A stretch of 64,000 bases of DNA from Notospermus geniculatus. Lineage: Eukaryota > Nemertea > Pilidiophora > Heteronemertea > Lineidae. Below the pieces are notes generated by a model that worked only from the letters and a program-made list of their open reading frames with translations, searched no databases and was not told the DNA's origin. Location: contig NMRB01000444.1 of assembly GCA_002633025.1 (NCBI GenBank), forward strand, positions 137,329 to 201,328, written 5' to 3'. Positions 1 to 10,798 of this stretch are shown piece after piece. How positions within the stretch are numbered: position 1 is the stretch's first letter; every line of letters begins with the position of its first letter. The translations under genes were made by a program, and so were the position numbers.

Positions 1-282
1 TTTGAGAGAAATGGACTTGGAAACATAAGCTCTGTCAGATGAAAATGTTGAAGTCGGGACACTTGCAGCATTTGACGATCTTCAGCTGGCGTATAAAGTT
101 TCTCTGAGCTGAAACATTTATTCGCAGTCAACTAAGGAAGGAATACACTCGCTCAGAGATGATGTAGTCGCAAAATGAAAGAAGAAGACGATCGCGCACG
201 TGCGACTAGGAAAGATTCTTAGGGCGCATCTACGAATTTATGATCGCAAATGCGACCAATTTGGTCACAACTTTGAGCCCTG

Positions 283-1660
283 CCTATGGCTAGGCCTAGG
301 CCTACTTACTTGCATGCCTAGCCCTAAGCCTAGCTTCCTTGGGCGAGGGCCTAGGGCGCTGCACAAAATACAAGGGCCAAGGCCAAAGGGGTTCCGGAGC
401 CAGGGTTCACCCAGAAATTTTTGAAAGGGCTCGCCTTGCCCTTGGCCTTGGTTGCATGGGGTCTCCCCTTCCCCTTCCCCATTATTTTACTTGCCCCCCG
501 GCCCGCGGGCCTCACCCCCCCCCCCCGCCCCCGTGTGGCCTGGCCCGGGCCATGGACAGGAGTGGAGGTACCTCCATCATGTCCATGCCTCTGGCCCTGG
601 CCAGCCCCCAGCAGCAGAGCAGACAGACAGAAAGTGAGAAGGGAAATATCATACATTTGTGGTGGTTGGGTGGCGGTGGGTGTCCCGGTGTGGCTGTGGG
701 TGTGTTGTGAGCCTAGGCCTAGGCCTACCGGTCGGTAGGCAGGCAGGCCTAGGCCTACGACGTACGTGGGTGGGATGGGCTCTGTGTGGCTGCATAGGCC
801 TACTGAGTAGGCCTAGGCCTACAGCAGTGTGTGTGTTTTGTGCTGTGCTTTGTGTGTGTAGGCCTACTGTCCTATGTGTCATGACATCATGTGTGTGTGA
901 AACCACAACAATCCATGCATCCAATGCATGCAGATCCAGATGCAGCAATCAACATGATCAACTGACATGACTGATCTCTAGCCTAGCCTACCTGCTTGGG
1001 CTTATGCCTCGTCTAAAGTCCAGTGTACGACTGGTGTTGGGTCTTCAGCGACCTTATTTATACTGTGACGGGCGGAACAACTTGGCCGAGGTCAAACATA
1101 TGGTGCAATCGAGTTTGTTTGAGCCAACTTTCAAGAGTATTTCATCACAAGTTGTAAAGGTGAAGGTCAATCAGGGAAGGGAATTCCCACTTCGGGGGAA
1201 CCCCTTTGGTACTTCGTTCGTGTTCTCCCGTATGAAAAAAGTGTCATGTGGTCATGGCAGGATGATTGGATGATTTTCTGATTTTTCCATTCCTTTCAAA
1301 ATAAACTCCACTAAGAGACACCTAGTTAAAGTTTAAGTGAGGAAACATTGCAAGTTTCATTGGCCTATCTATCACTGCCACCACAACCCCTCTTTGACGT
1401 TTGTCATTGCCAGATTGGCATGGCATTTTAGGCCTAATAGCAATAGGCCTAGCCTAGGAGGTGGATATCTCCAATCTCAATCAACATCAGCTGATCTGCT
1501 GATACTGGCCTGACGTTTGTTTGTTTGCTAGCTGCTAGGCCTACCTGTATGTAGCTGCACTGTAACTCTTTCTGCTGCACTGAAACTGCCTCATCACACC
1601 TGTCCTACCAGAGACCTATCCACTGCTGCTGTATAAACAGATAAAGGTTAGCTAGACCCA
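283..1660. repeat. Left copy of the C2orf76 upstream segment
   Basis: This stretch matches 7008-8935 in direct orientation, starting at the GCCTATGGCTAGGCC word and ending near GGTTAGCTAGACC. The two copies differ by point changes, short indels and one MITE of about 0.6 kb that is present only in the right copy (7412-8019). It is rich in AGGCCTA palindromes, CCCCC runs and TG repeats. The similarity stops just before C2orf76 exon 1, so this copy carries no C2orf76 coding exon. I read it as allelic sequence placed next to the NFX1 block, or as a segmental duplicate. Confidence 0.85.
1004..1273 (+). other. Unassigned open frame (89 codons), duplicated at 8286-8546
   Basis: The frame starts MPRLKSSVRLVLGLQ and ends GRMIG. 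The second copy at 8286-8546 stays open for 86 codons although several indels separate the copies; the net difference is 9 nt, so both reach the same stop. I recognise no domain. The substitutions I checked (Cys/Ser and Ser/Pro) change amino acids, which does not support purifying selection. It may be a noncoding stretch or a 5' exon upstream of C2orf76. Confidence 0.2.
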
Positions 1661-1724
1661 GTAGTCTTGAACGTTAGTTGTGGTGTTGATATTTTTGGTG
1701 ACTGGGAGGGGAATGTGGATGGTA

Positions 1725-1787
1725 GTCAGCTGCCCTGCATTCAGAGAGACTTTAGTGAAAAGTCTCTCTGAATGCAGGGCAGCTGAC
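1725..1787. repeat. Perfect short hairpin
   Basis: Two inverted arms of about 28 bp, beginning GTCAGCTGCCCTGC and ending GCAGGGCAGCTGAC, flank a loop of about 7 nt (TAGTGAA). No mismatch is visible. It lies just outside the end of the left duplicated segment and is absent from the corresponding place near 8.94 kb. A young foldback element is likely; a small-RNA precursor is possible but unproven. Confidence 0.7.
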
Positions 1788-1889
1788 AGGGATCTGTGGT
1801 TAGGCCTATAAGTATTTATTAGCAAATGCAGATTTGTAGGGAAATGGAAGGGCTGGGGAGATATTCATCCTGCGACAAAACGTTTTCAG

Positions 1890-2035
1890 CAAAAAAAAAT
1901 AGCTCTAGCGGTTACGAAACGTGCCCTGCTAACGGACCACGCCGGACGACGACGACGACGACGACGGACGACGGACGCTGCACCATCGTAAAAGCTCACC
2001 CCAGTGAGCTAATGAAAAATATTAAGAGCCCTTAA
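1890..2035. repeat. GAC-rich low-complexity repeat
   Basis: A run of GAC/GGAC triplets (about 1937-1978) sits between a CTAGCGGTTACG lead-in and a CGTAAAAGCTCACC tail. It looks like the 3' part of a dispersed repeat. The open frame across it is a composition effect. Confidence 0.5.
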
Positions 2036-2067
2036 GTTGAGAAGGTAGAGTGTATGTCATTGGAGGA

Positions 2068-2440
2068 GTAATGATAGGTTCTTCACGTGACGTCACAGCT
2101 CAAAATGTCCGCCGTTTTAGCCGTCAAATGACGCAACGTCACAGCATCAACACAGCGTTCAGCACGCAGTTTTAACGTTGTCAGCAGTCATCAGCCCTCT
2201 TCTACAGCCACCGACAGCAAGCCGTATGGACGATTCGCTTTGTTTTCAACACGGTTTTCACACAGACCAACTACTTGTGCTCAGACACTGTGAGAGGTAA
2301 AGTGATTTGTTGTGTTGTATGCTCCCAGTGGTCAGTACGGGCCGCTAAACTTTTGAACCGAGAACAGGATGGCAGCCTCCATGGCTTCATTTTGACGGCC
2401 AGTATGCCGGCCGTGTGACGTCAGTGAAGAACCTCTATTC
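2068..2440. repeat. Foldback element, ends GGTTCTTCACGTGACGTC
   Basis: The left end GGTTCTTCACGTGACGTCA is mirrored at the right end by TGACGTCAGTGAAGAACC. The interior holds ATGTCCGCCG and ATGGCAGCC words. Related ends occur at 16560-16717. A non-autonomous DNA transposon is the likely source. Confidence 0.65.
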
Positions 2441-2526
2441 CTAGGGCTGAGAATTTTTGACAAGTTTTACACCTTTAAATGGGCTGTATCGCCTTACAAC
2501 TCCCAAGTCCAATAAAGGGACGTCTT

Positions 2527-2690
2527 AAGGGCGGCGCACACGAGCGACAATTTTGACCGATTTGTCGGCCGACTTGGCTTCCGACCGCCAAAGCGACAAG
2601 ATTTGGCGCTTCTGATTGGCTGATGTCTAGTCGCACCACCAGTCTCGTCGGCGGTCGCCCAGATTTAGTCGCTCGTGTGCGCCGCCCTTT
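2527..2690. repeat. Foldback MITE, ends AAGGGCGGCGCACACGAGCG
   Basis: The terminal inverted repeat AAGGGCGGCGCACACGAGCG is mirrored at 2670-2690. A relative with diverged ends lies at 57373-57610. It sits just 3' of NFX1 exon 5, inside the next intron. Confidence 0.75.
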
Positions 2691-2730
2691 AGACTACAGT
2701 TGTTAAGCAACAGAGCCACTTTAAACTTAC

Positions 2731-5700
2731 TTTGATTGATCTCCACTTCGCAACTTGAGCAATTTCCAGTGTGGCAGACACGGGAACAGTTATGACTGCC
2801 GCAATTTAATGGTTTATCACAGACAATGTCACATTTCAGTGACGAACTCTGACTGCATTTGACTGTTTGTCTGATACTAGGTCAAGGAATTCAAGCATTG
2901 TTCATGAGACACAGATTCTCCGAAGTTGGTGGTAGGCAACAAAATCCCCCCCACCTCCGATTGAGGAGGTGGTTCTAGTTATGAGTACACTGTGGACATC
3001 ATGTCCAAACAAGGCCATCAACTGCGTCTTTTGCCTTATCCCAATCATGTCATCTTTTGCGTTAACTCATAAATTATAAATGAATCCGACTCCTACTTGA
3101 CCCCCGTCTCCGAGCCAATCAGAACTCGTGAAACAAATGCTTGAGACTCACTTTCTCTTCTCTTCCTGCACACATTTGTAACACGGATTTTGATTAACAC
3201 GTCGGTGAGCCTTTGCACACCGATGATTGGCTGAGGCTCTGACCTCCTCAGAAGGGGGAAATGTGATGGATTCAAACCAGGCTAGATGTGCATTAGGCCA
3301 GATACTCTGGTGAGAATCAGATGACTGTGGAGTGAGGTAAGGATACTTGGATCTCTTGCAGTCACATTCCTTCACAACATTGGCGTTACACGACGGGCAA
3401 GGTCCAGGATGACAAAGGCTGAAATGCAAGTATGAATTATACTAGTGTAGCAGTTGAAAAAGCCGAGGGTCCAAATCTGGGCTTTGAACCCAGGACCTCC
3501 CACTTCAAAGTCAAACGCTCTACCGACTGAGCTAAAGGGAATTTCACGGTAGCCCAGGCTTGTAGGAGCACTGACGCTGTTACACACTTCCACTGCTTCG
3601 GGAATTGTGTCCCCACAACTGCTTCAGGGTTCCATCCGCCAGGCATTTAATCAACTACAGACACTTTGCCAGCATCTGTAAACATGGTAAATGCCTTCAA
3701 CCACGTTGGGCACCAAATGTAGCAGTTGAAAAAGCCGAGGGTCCAAATCTGGGTTCGAACCCGGGACCTGCCGCTTCAAAGTCAAACGCTCTACCGACTG
3801 AGCTAAAGGGAATTTCCCGGTAGCCCGGGCTTGTAGGAGCGCTGACACTGATACAGTAGTACTGTGACAAAAATGCTTTACAAGCTGGTCAAGTCCATGG
3901 CGGCGGCCCCGAAAATCAGCAATTTTGCTAGCCACTGACTTACGTACGGGCAATAAAAGCATTGTCAGTGTTATATCTAGGATTTCAGAAGGGCATGGTG
4001 CAAACTTTGCGAAAAGGGCACTTCAACCTAGAAAAGGGCACTTTTCATTCGCGGCATTTCTTCTAACGGAATTTGAAAAGCTAAAAAATTAAAAAGGTCT
4101 CTATAACTCCAGTCAACAGCCAATTTAAGCCAGTTTCTAAGGTGATATGACCAAAAGGGACCATGGAAAAGGGTCTAGGGGTACTAAAAACCTTTAAAAA
4201 AAAAAAAAATTTTTTTTTTTTTAGGGGCATGGCGCCCTGGGGGATTAAAAAGGGCACAATGGCGCCCCCTTTTGGCGGCATGGCGCGGCACCACTCTAAA
4301 ATGGCCTAGATATAACACTGATTGTCTAGGCACATTGTAAAGGTTGTCTACAACAAGTCAATTTGGACTTCCATCAGAGCAGACTTACATGTTGCAGGGA
4401 TGTGGGCAGTTTTCATCTCTCTTCTTTCCACACATTTCTCCACAGCTATGCGGCGTCTCGTAACGATTGTAAAAAGGGGTTCTCGAATTTTACCTGTAAT
4501 AAGCAAACGATGCCCTTCATGCCTTTGGATACTATCTCCCTTCAGGTAAACATAGAATTATTTTCAAATCAAATGGCTACGAGATAAGCACGCTGGTGGT
4601 GTCAAAAGAATTATTTTCAAATCAAATGACTACGAGATAAGCACGCTGGTGTGTGGTGTCAAAAGATTGCAGCAACGCGGACGCAGCGAGTATAACTGAG
4701 GACTCAGTTCTTAACTTACCACAAAAGCACCAATACTGTCCAGGAAACTTATGCGAGATTTTCTGACATGCAGGGCATCGCCAGCCACCTCCCTCTCCTT
4801 CGACGACCGCTGCAGGACTAGCTGCCCATTTACGGATGCACCCCAGGTGGTAGATGTGGTAGCAACCCTTACAACTCCAGACCGGAGCCTCACGATAGAC
4901 GACGTCGTAGCACACCATACATTCGTAGTTATTGTTGCACAGTTGTTCAATCAGGGAACCTAAGGAGGACGAAACGTGACAAACCTTAAAGCACCACTGT
5001 ATTGAATTTTACGATATTTTCAAAATGTTAGGAGAGGTCTCATAGCTTGTGAAGGTCCCCAAAATGCCTGTCTGATGCGTACCGGTATTTCAGAGAATCA
5101 AGGCATAGGTTTCAGCACACATTGAAAACAACTGCAGAGAGAGCACTAATGTATTCAGATGGAGCGCAGTACATTTTACACTACGCTGACGTTGTGCACT
5201 GACGTCAAGAATCGCGGCGATGATTTGCGTTTTTCAAATTCAATACAGTGGGGCTTTAAGTACAAGTACCGGTAACAGTTGAGGTTTGGCCTATTTAAAA
5301 CCTTAAGAGTTAGCAGATCATTTGAGTTAGTTGAATTTTGTAGCACCCACAGCTGACCCATTTATGTGGATGCAAAATTACATGACAGGGAACCATGAAA
5401 TGCAAGTACAGTTCAAGTAAAATGCTGTTGATACTCGAATGATGGACGCCTCGTTTAAACACGGGCCATTGAACCATCTTTTTTGAAGATGGGGATTTGG
5501 CCTAGTGGTTTAAGGCGTGCTGCCCCTTAATAGTGCTGGCGATTGATGCCTTATGCGAGGGTCCGTGGGTTCGATTCTGGTAGGAAGCAATGTCTTTCAC
5601 CTTAGAAACTCGATTTCTATTTCTTATTGTTCATACTCGAATCATTCCAAATGTATGTTCTCCAGTCTATAAATCTTGGACCAATTCAAAATGTCTCACC

Positions 5701-6618
5701 TCGCTGCGTCTCTAACTCTTCGGCCGTCAGCTTCTGTCCACTGAGGTTAAACTTCCGCCCCTTGAACCCTTCACTATTATTTTTCCTATCAGTTCCACTA
5801 CGTTCAGTTCTCCGACTCCCAGAATCAGAACTTCTGCGACCAGACATGCCAGATATCCTCACGTCATCAGATACTGGCATTTTCCTCCGAACATCATTCG
5901 TTTTTTCAGTTCCTTTCTTTGCAGTATCATCCAGCGGAATTTGACTGTTGCTATATTGGTCCCGATGGCCTCGATCATCTTTGTAACCTCTGCCACGGTT
6001 TGGGTATCGACGCCCTCTGTCTCTTTTGTACGGTTGCCTTGGGTCACTTTCGAAATCCTTATCATCTTCACACCCTGTTTTTTCATAAGTTCTGTCACCA
6101 GAATAAAGCCTGGCACTAGTGGCAGCAGTCTCATCAACATCTTCCGATTCCTCCAAATCTAAGACCTCGCCTCGCGGTGCGTCCTTCAAATGCCTTTGTC
6201 TGTTTTCACGTGCATCCAATCTTTCAGCTCGCTGACTTTGGTAACTTCGCCTGCTCGACTTCTGATGCACTTTCTGACCAGCAGCCTCACCACTAGAAGA
6301 ATAATTTCCAAATTCTCCCTGAGTATCACCATAATATTCATAATCATACCCTCCATAACCATATGCATATCCAGCAGTGTCTCTGTTCCCACTATACTCT
6401 GACGGTGGTTGATCCCGACTGCCTCGGCCATGACCTCTGCCCCGCCCTCTACCCCTCTGTCCTCTATTTCGTCCATCCCATTGACGCTCCAGAGCTAATC
6501 TATACATGTATTCCTCATGTGAAAATGCTTGTGGATAATACGGACCAGGAACAACATAATTCAAATTGGCATCATAAAACATTGGATTTTCGTTGTAGTA
6601 ATAACCATGCGCATCCAT
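2731..6618 (-). CDS. NFX1: NFX1-type zinc finger protein, 5' part
   Basis: Nuclear or cytoplasmic RING plus NFX1-finger regulator; family members bind DNA or RNA and act as E3-like factors. Five exons are visible: 6618-5700, 4959-4720, 4493-4389, 3418-3347 and 2870-2731. The ATG at 6618 follows an in-frame TAA, and a possible 5' UTR acceptor lies near 6672. Exon 1 (306 codons) is rich in Tyr and Gly and has a GRGRGRG tract near residue 50. Exon 2 opens GSLIEQL, as in vertebrate NFX1, and carries the RING residues CMVC, CKGC, HIYH and CPAC. Exons 3-5 encode NFX1 fingers ([32 protein letters not shown]). Splice phases agree except in exon 3, which is one base short near 4471-4479, so the frame breaks there. 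The remaining fingers and C terminus are not in the window. Confidence 0.9.
2999..3330. repeat. Dispersed SINE-like repeat, family 2
   Basis: Related copies lie at 28384-28672 and 32647-32972. They share CATGTCCAAACAAGGC-like starts and a GGATTCAAACCAGGCTAG stretch. Read on the minus strand that stretch gives GGTTTGAATCC, a pol III box-B-like motif. This copy lies between NFX1 exons 4 and 5. Confidence 0.65.
3447..3585 (-). repeat. tRNA-derived SINE, copy 1
   Basis: The minus strand reads TAGCTCAGTCGGTAGAGC (box A) followed by a box-B region in GGTTCAAAGCCC. The tRNA-like part has no matching acceptor stem, so it is a SINE head and not a tRNA gene. A second copy follows at 3719-3850. Confidence 0.75.
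3719..3850 (-). repeat. tRNA-derived SINE, copy 2
   Basis: Same family as the copy at 3447-3585, with an intact box B (GGGTTCGAACCC on the minus strand) and box A TAGCTCAGTCGGTAGAGC. The two copies are about 130 bp apart in the same orientation. Confidence 0.75.
3966..4320. mobile_element. MITE with CAGTGTTATATC ends and ATTGT target duplication
   Basis: The ends CAGTGTTATATCTAGG and CCTAGATATAACACTG are inverted repeats. ATTGT occurs directly outside both ends (3961-3965 and 4321-4325), a 5-bp target-site duplication. The interior is GC/A-rich with repeats of GGCATGGCGC. It lies in an NFX1 intron. Confidence 0.85.
5488..5590 (+). repeat. tRNA-like SINE fragment
   Basis: Contains TGGCCTAGTGGTTTAAGG (box A-like) and GGGTTCGATTCTGG (box B-like) about 60 bp apart. 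I could not pair an acceptor stem, so I do not call a functional tRNA. Confidence 0.55.
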
Positions 6619-6759
6619 CGTAGTTGAATCTCCCACAGCTGCAGTTTAGGCTGTCTTCCAAAATTGCACTGAAAAAGTGAAACAAACTGAAAAGTAACAA
6701 ACGTCATTGGAACTTCCAGAAAAACGGCATAAGAATAAGACAATGTCTGCTGGCTGTCA

Positions 6760-6909
6760 ATAGTGAGGTTGAGATCAACGGCTTATCACGGATCCTTATA
6801 CGTATACGGATCGAAATGTACACAAAATTTGTCCTTGTTGTACAGGATTCTATCCCTATAGCCCACATATAAGGATCCGTGATAAGTCACTGATCTCAAC
6901 CTCGCTATT
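6760..6909. repeat. Foldback element upstream of NFX1
   Basis: The arm TAGTGAGGTTGAGATCA is mirrored by TGATCTCAACCTCGCTA, with a second inner match around ACGGATCCTTATA. It lies about 140 bp upstream of the NFX1 start codon, in or near its promoter. Confidence 0.7.
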
Positions 6910-7007
6910 ATTAGTGTCCGACATGGGACTGAGGGTCCAATAGTGATAGGCTACTCCTCAAATTGGACAAAAAGGGTCCATCAGAGGCCTTGGCTGCAGC
7001 TACGAGT

Positions 7008-8935
7008 GCCTATGGCTAGGCCTAGGCCTACTTTCTTGCATGCCTAGCCCTAAGCCTAGCTTCCTTGGGCGAGGGCCTAGGGCGCTGCACAAAATACAAG
7101 GGCCAAGGCCTTGCCAAGGCCAAAGGGGTTCCGGAGCCAGGGTTCACCCAGAAATTTTTGAAAGGGCTCGCCTTGGCCTTGGTTGCATGGCGTCTCCCCG
7201 GCCCCTTCCCCATTATTTTATTTGCCCCCTCCGGCCCGCGGGCCTCACCCCCCCCCCGCCCCCGTGTGGCCTGGCCCGGGCCATGGAGTGGAGGTACCTC
7301 CATGCCTCTGGCCCTGGCCAGCCCCCAGCAGCAGAGCAGACAGACAGACAGAAAGTGAGAAGGGAAATATCATACATTTGTGGTTGGGTGGGTGTCCCGG
7401 TGTGTGGGTGTCAGTTCGGGAAACTGTGGAATTCTGCAACGTTGTGGAATTCCACATCCAGATGTGGAATTCTGCAACGTGGGTGTTCTTTCATAATGGA
7501 AAATGCATAGAGATTCACACAAACTGAATTTCAGAAACAACAGTGATAATTTTCGGTCTGAATGGTCCCTGTAGACCACAAAACAAACAAGGAAAATTTC
7601 ATTGCACAGANCTGAATTTCAGAAACAACAGTGATAATTTTCGGTCTGAATGGTCCCTGTAGACCACAAAACAAACAAGGAAAATTTCATTGCACAGAAC
7701 TTGCCCAGTAAAATTTTATAGCTGATTACTTGTTTACACAGCAAATTGTAGTACATTTGGTGTATTTTTGAGTGTTTTTAGTAGAAATTTCAGTTTATCT
7801 TCGGATTGCAAGACAGGTTTTTTTTTAACAAGAGCAAAAATTTAGTTTGCAGTTCTACACATCCTATGGTGATGACTAGGCTAGAGCCCTCCTGTCTAAG
7901 AATCACAGCTCCAATGACTAGGGTTGTGGAATTCTGCAACTAAAAGTTGCAGAATTCCACATCGTCATCGAAGATGTGGAATTCCACAACGTTGCAGAAT
8001 TCCACAGTTTCCCGAACTGGTGTGTTGTGAGTGTAGGCCTACCGGTTGGTCATGTTGGTAGGCAGGCCTAGGTAGGCCTAGGCCTACGTGGGGGGGGGGG
8101 GGGGGGGGGNTGTGTTTTGTGCTGTGCTTTGTGCATGTTGTGTGTGTAGGCTACTGTCCTGTGTCATGTGTGTGTGAAACCACAACAATTAAATCCATGC
8201 ATGCATGCACATGATGCATGCAGATCCAGATGCAGCAATTCAATGCTGATCTCTAGCCTAGCCTAGGGCCTACCTGCTTGGGCTTATGCCTCGTCTAAAG
8301 TCCAGTGTACGACTGGTGTTGGGTCTTCAGCGACCTTATTTATACTCTGACGGGCGGAACAACTTGGCCGAGGTCAAACATATGGTGCAATCGAGTTTGT
8401 TTGAGCCAACTTTCAAGAGTATTTCATCACAAGTTGTAAAGGTGAAGGTCAATCAGGGAAGGGAATTCCCACTTCGGGGGAACCCCTTTGGTACTTCGTT
8501 CGTGTTCCCCCGAATGAAAAAGTGTCATGGCAGGATGATTGGATGATTTTTCCATTCCTTTCAAAATAAACTCCACTAAGAGACACCTAGTTAAAGTTTA
8601 AGGGGGGAACATTGCAAGTTTCATTGGCCTATCTATCACTGCCACCACAACCCCTCTTTGACGTTTGTCATTGCCAGATTGGCATGGCATTTAGGCCTAG
8701 GCCTAGCCTAGTAGGAGGTGGATATCTCCAATCTCAATGTGAATGGGATCAACATCAGCTGATCTGCTGATACTGGCCTGACGTTTGTTTGTTTGCTAGC
8801 TGCTAGGCCTACCTGTATGTAGCTGCACTGTAACTCTTTCTGCTGCACTGAAACTGCCTCATCACACCTGTCCTACCAGAGAGAGACCTATCCATGCACT
8901 GCTGCTGCTGTATATATAAGGTTAGCTAGACCTAG
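7008..8935. repeat. Right copy of the C2orf76 upstream segment
   Basis: Direct repeat of 283-1660 with the 7412-8019 MITE added. It ends about 60 bp before the C2orf76 start codon, so it probably contains that gene's promoter and any 5' UTR exon. An n at 8110 follows a long G run and marks poor sequence. Confidence 0.85.
7412..8019. mobile_element. MITE with CAGTTCGGGAAACTGTGG ends
   Basis: The ends CAGTTCGGGAAACTGTGG and CCACAGTTTCCCGAACTG are inverted repeats, backed by further GTGGAATTC inverted words. GTGT flanks both sides (7408-7411 and 8020-8023). The left duplicate near 705 lacks the element and serves as an empty site. The true length is uncertain because 87 bp are repeated around an n at 7611. 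Confidence 0.85.
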
Positions 8936-8995
8936 TCCTAGGGCAGGCTATGCCCAACTACGCCTCTCACTCGTCTCATTCTGCAGTAACTAATC

Positions 8996-10122
8996 ATGGC
9001 AATACTGACAGTCCGTCTGATCCGATCCTTTGAGCAGAGGAACATCAAACACGTCGTCTTCCAGGATGTCGACCTTTCACAGACGGTGAGGGAATTCATG
9101 GACTTCGTAAATAAAGGTAGTTCCACTAGGCCTATATGCTGAGCCTTGCTTTATATGCTTGTCATTGACCCGATCTTTCTTGGTAAACCATGGCAGCTGT
9201 CTATTCTGTATCATATCAGCAATAATCAACTTGCGTGAATCTTGAGGTGGAAAGACTAAAGTGTGGTGGAAAAGTGACTCAGTCCTGACTGACAATTTGC
9301 ATGGACGATTCCTTCAGTCAAACACAAACTCCTCACAGCGCCACCTATCTCCATTCTTTCGATATAGTGAGCCATCATAAAATGCGGAATGGAACTAACA
9401 GCGATTGGAACGAGATTGAGTGAAACAGTGCTTGTGATTTTCTAGATTCTTTTCTATAGTAGAAATCTACATTTACTTTTCAGAAATCCTTACACGCCCT
9501 GGAATTGCACCTCCTGTTAGAAAATATGCATATGGTATGTAGAGGCTTGTGCAGAGTATCAATCTGGCCCAGTCGAGGCTGCTTGCAGTCAAGTCGGGAG
9601 ACATCTATTCCATCTTTGTTCTTTCAGATCAGATGAAAGTCCAGCACAAAGCATTTGGTGCCAAAGTAAGTGAAAACATTACAAACCACCAAGATAATCT
9701 GCTGATGTGTACATTGATTCTCTTTGCAAGGTACTTCACTAGTGTTTGTTTAATATTAGTATTGTTCTGGTCAGATTAGAAGGAAATCATGAACTTGTGC
9801 AAAAGTACATTTAGTTGTTTCACATTTCATTCAAAAGTCCCTGTTTTGTTTCAGTCAACCGATCCAGTTATCGTTCTCGACGACGATGATAAACTTATGC
9901 TTGACAAGAATAAAACATTAGCAGATTGTGGCATAGGTAAGTGTCTATCACTGGAAAGATGATCGCATTCAGATCACATTATACTGGCAGACAAATGGCA
10001 GCTGAGAATGCAAACCACACTTAACTCTTTTGTCTTCTTTTTCAGAGCATGAAACCGAGATTTCTTACTTCAAAATGGAGGACTACAAGAAATATAAAGA
10101 GAATCCTGTATTGGCTTGGTGA
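8996..10122 (+). CDS. C2orf76: C2orf76 homolog (UPF0538 family), complete
   Basis: Function is not established for this family; the human protein is about 126 residues and has a ubiquitin-like feel. Five exons: 8996-9116, 9484-9534, 9628-9665, 9855-9936 and 10046-10122, all with GT-AG introns and consistent phase (1,1,0,1). They give 122 residues. The N terminus MAILTVRLIRSFEQRNIKH matches the human TVRLIRSFEHRN region. The middle has VLDDDDKLML and the end reads KMEDYKKYKENPVLAW, close to the human EEDYKNYKANPISSW. The start follows a TCATTCTGCAG acceptor-like site, so a 5' UTR exon is possible. It is tail-to-tail with CFAP221 copy A. Confidence 0.95.
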
Positions 10123-10798
10123 CAATCGATGCCTTCAAGACATTTACCAGTGAACAACACTGAATCAAAGACTTTTAGTCTAGGTACATGTATATCATGG
10201 TTATCTTGACAAAGTTACTGTTAACTTAGAGAGTACCAAGCCCAAGCTAATGGCATCTTCAGATTTGCTGAAGGAGAATGAGCATTATTTTCTGGCCAAC
10301 CCTTTTACTAGTATGTTCACAGAAATTCCAAAAGTACCGGTATGTCTGTCTGCTTGTTCTTTTCCAAAGATATACATGTACACGGTACCTCACAGAAAAC
10401 ATCCAAAGTAGAACTTCAACTTCCAGTTCTGTAAAATAGTTTATTAATATCTTACAAAATAGAGTGCACAATAGAATTCACGAATGTTACGGTAACAAAA
10501 AATCTACATGAAGCTTTTACAGTATCCAATATACAGTTTTCATCACAAGGTAATCTGCTATTTACAGGAGTTTGTTTCAAAAATGTGGGTTTTTGAGACT
10601 GAGGAAAAGAGGGTTGTTCTCCATGCTGAGGGTTGTTCTCTATGTAACATTCCATACGGCCTCTAAAATTTGGATGGATGGATGTGAATCTAGATACAGC
10701 AGTGACACAATGTACATGTATAGGAATAACCAGCATATGCATCACAAAACAGATGAAGAGTTCTTAACAAATAATTATGGTCTATTCAGCAGGAATTA

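Noticed and set aside
339-710. Long overlapping open frames at 339-738 and 7040-7527
   Set aside because: They come from CCCCC/GGGGCC-rich, stop-poor sequence, occur in several frames on both strands, and are not preserved between the two copies.
3447-3585. tRNA gene on the minus strand
   Set aside because: Boxes A and B are present but the acceptor stem does not pair, and a near-identical unit lies 130 bp away. It is a SINE head.
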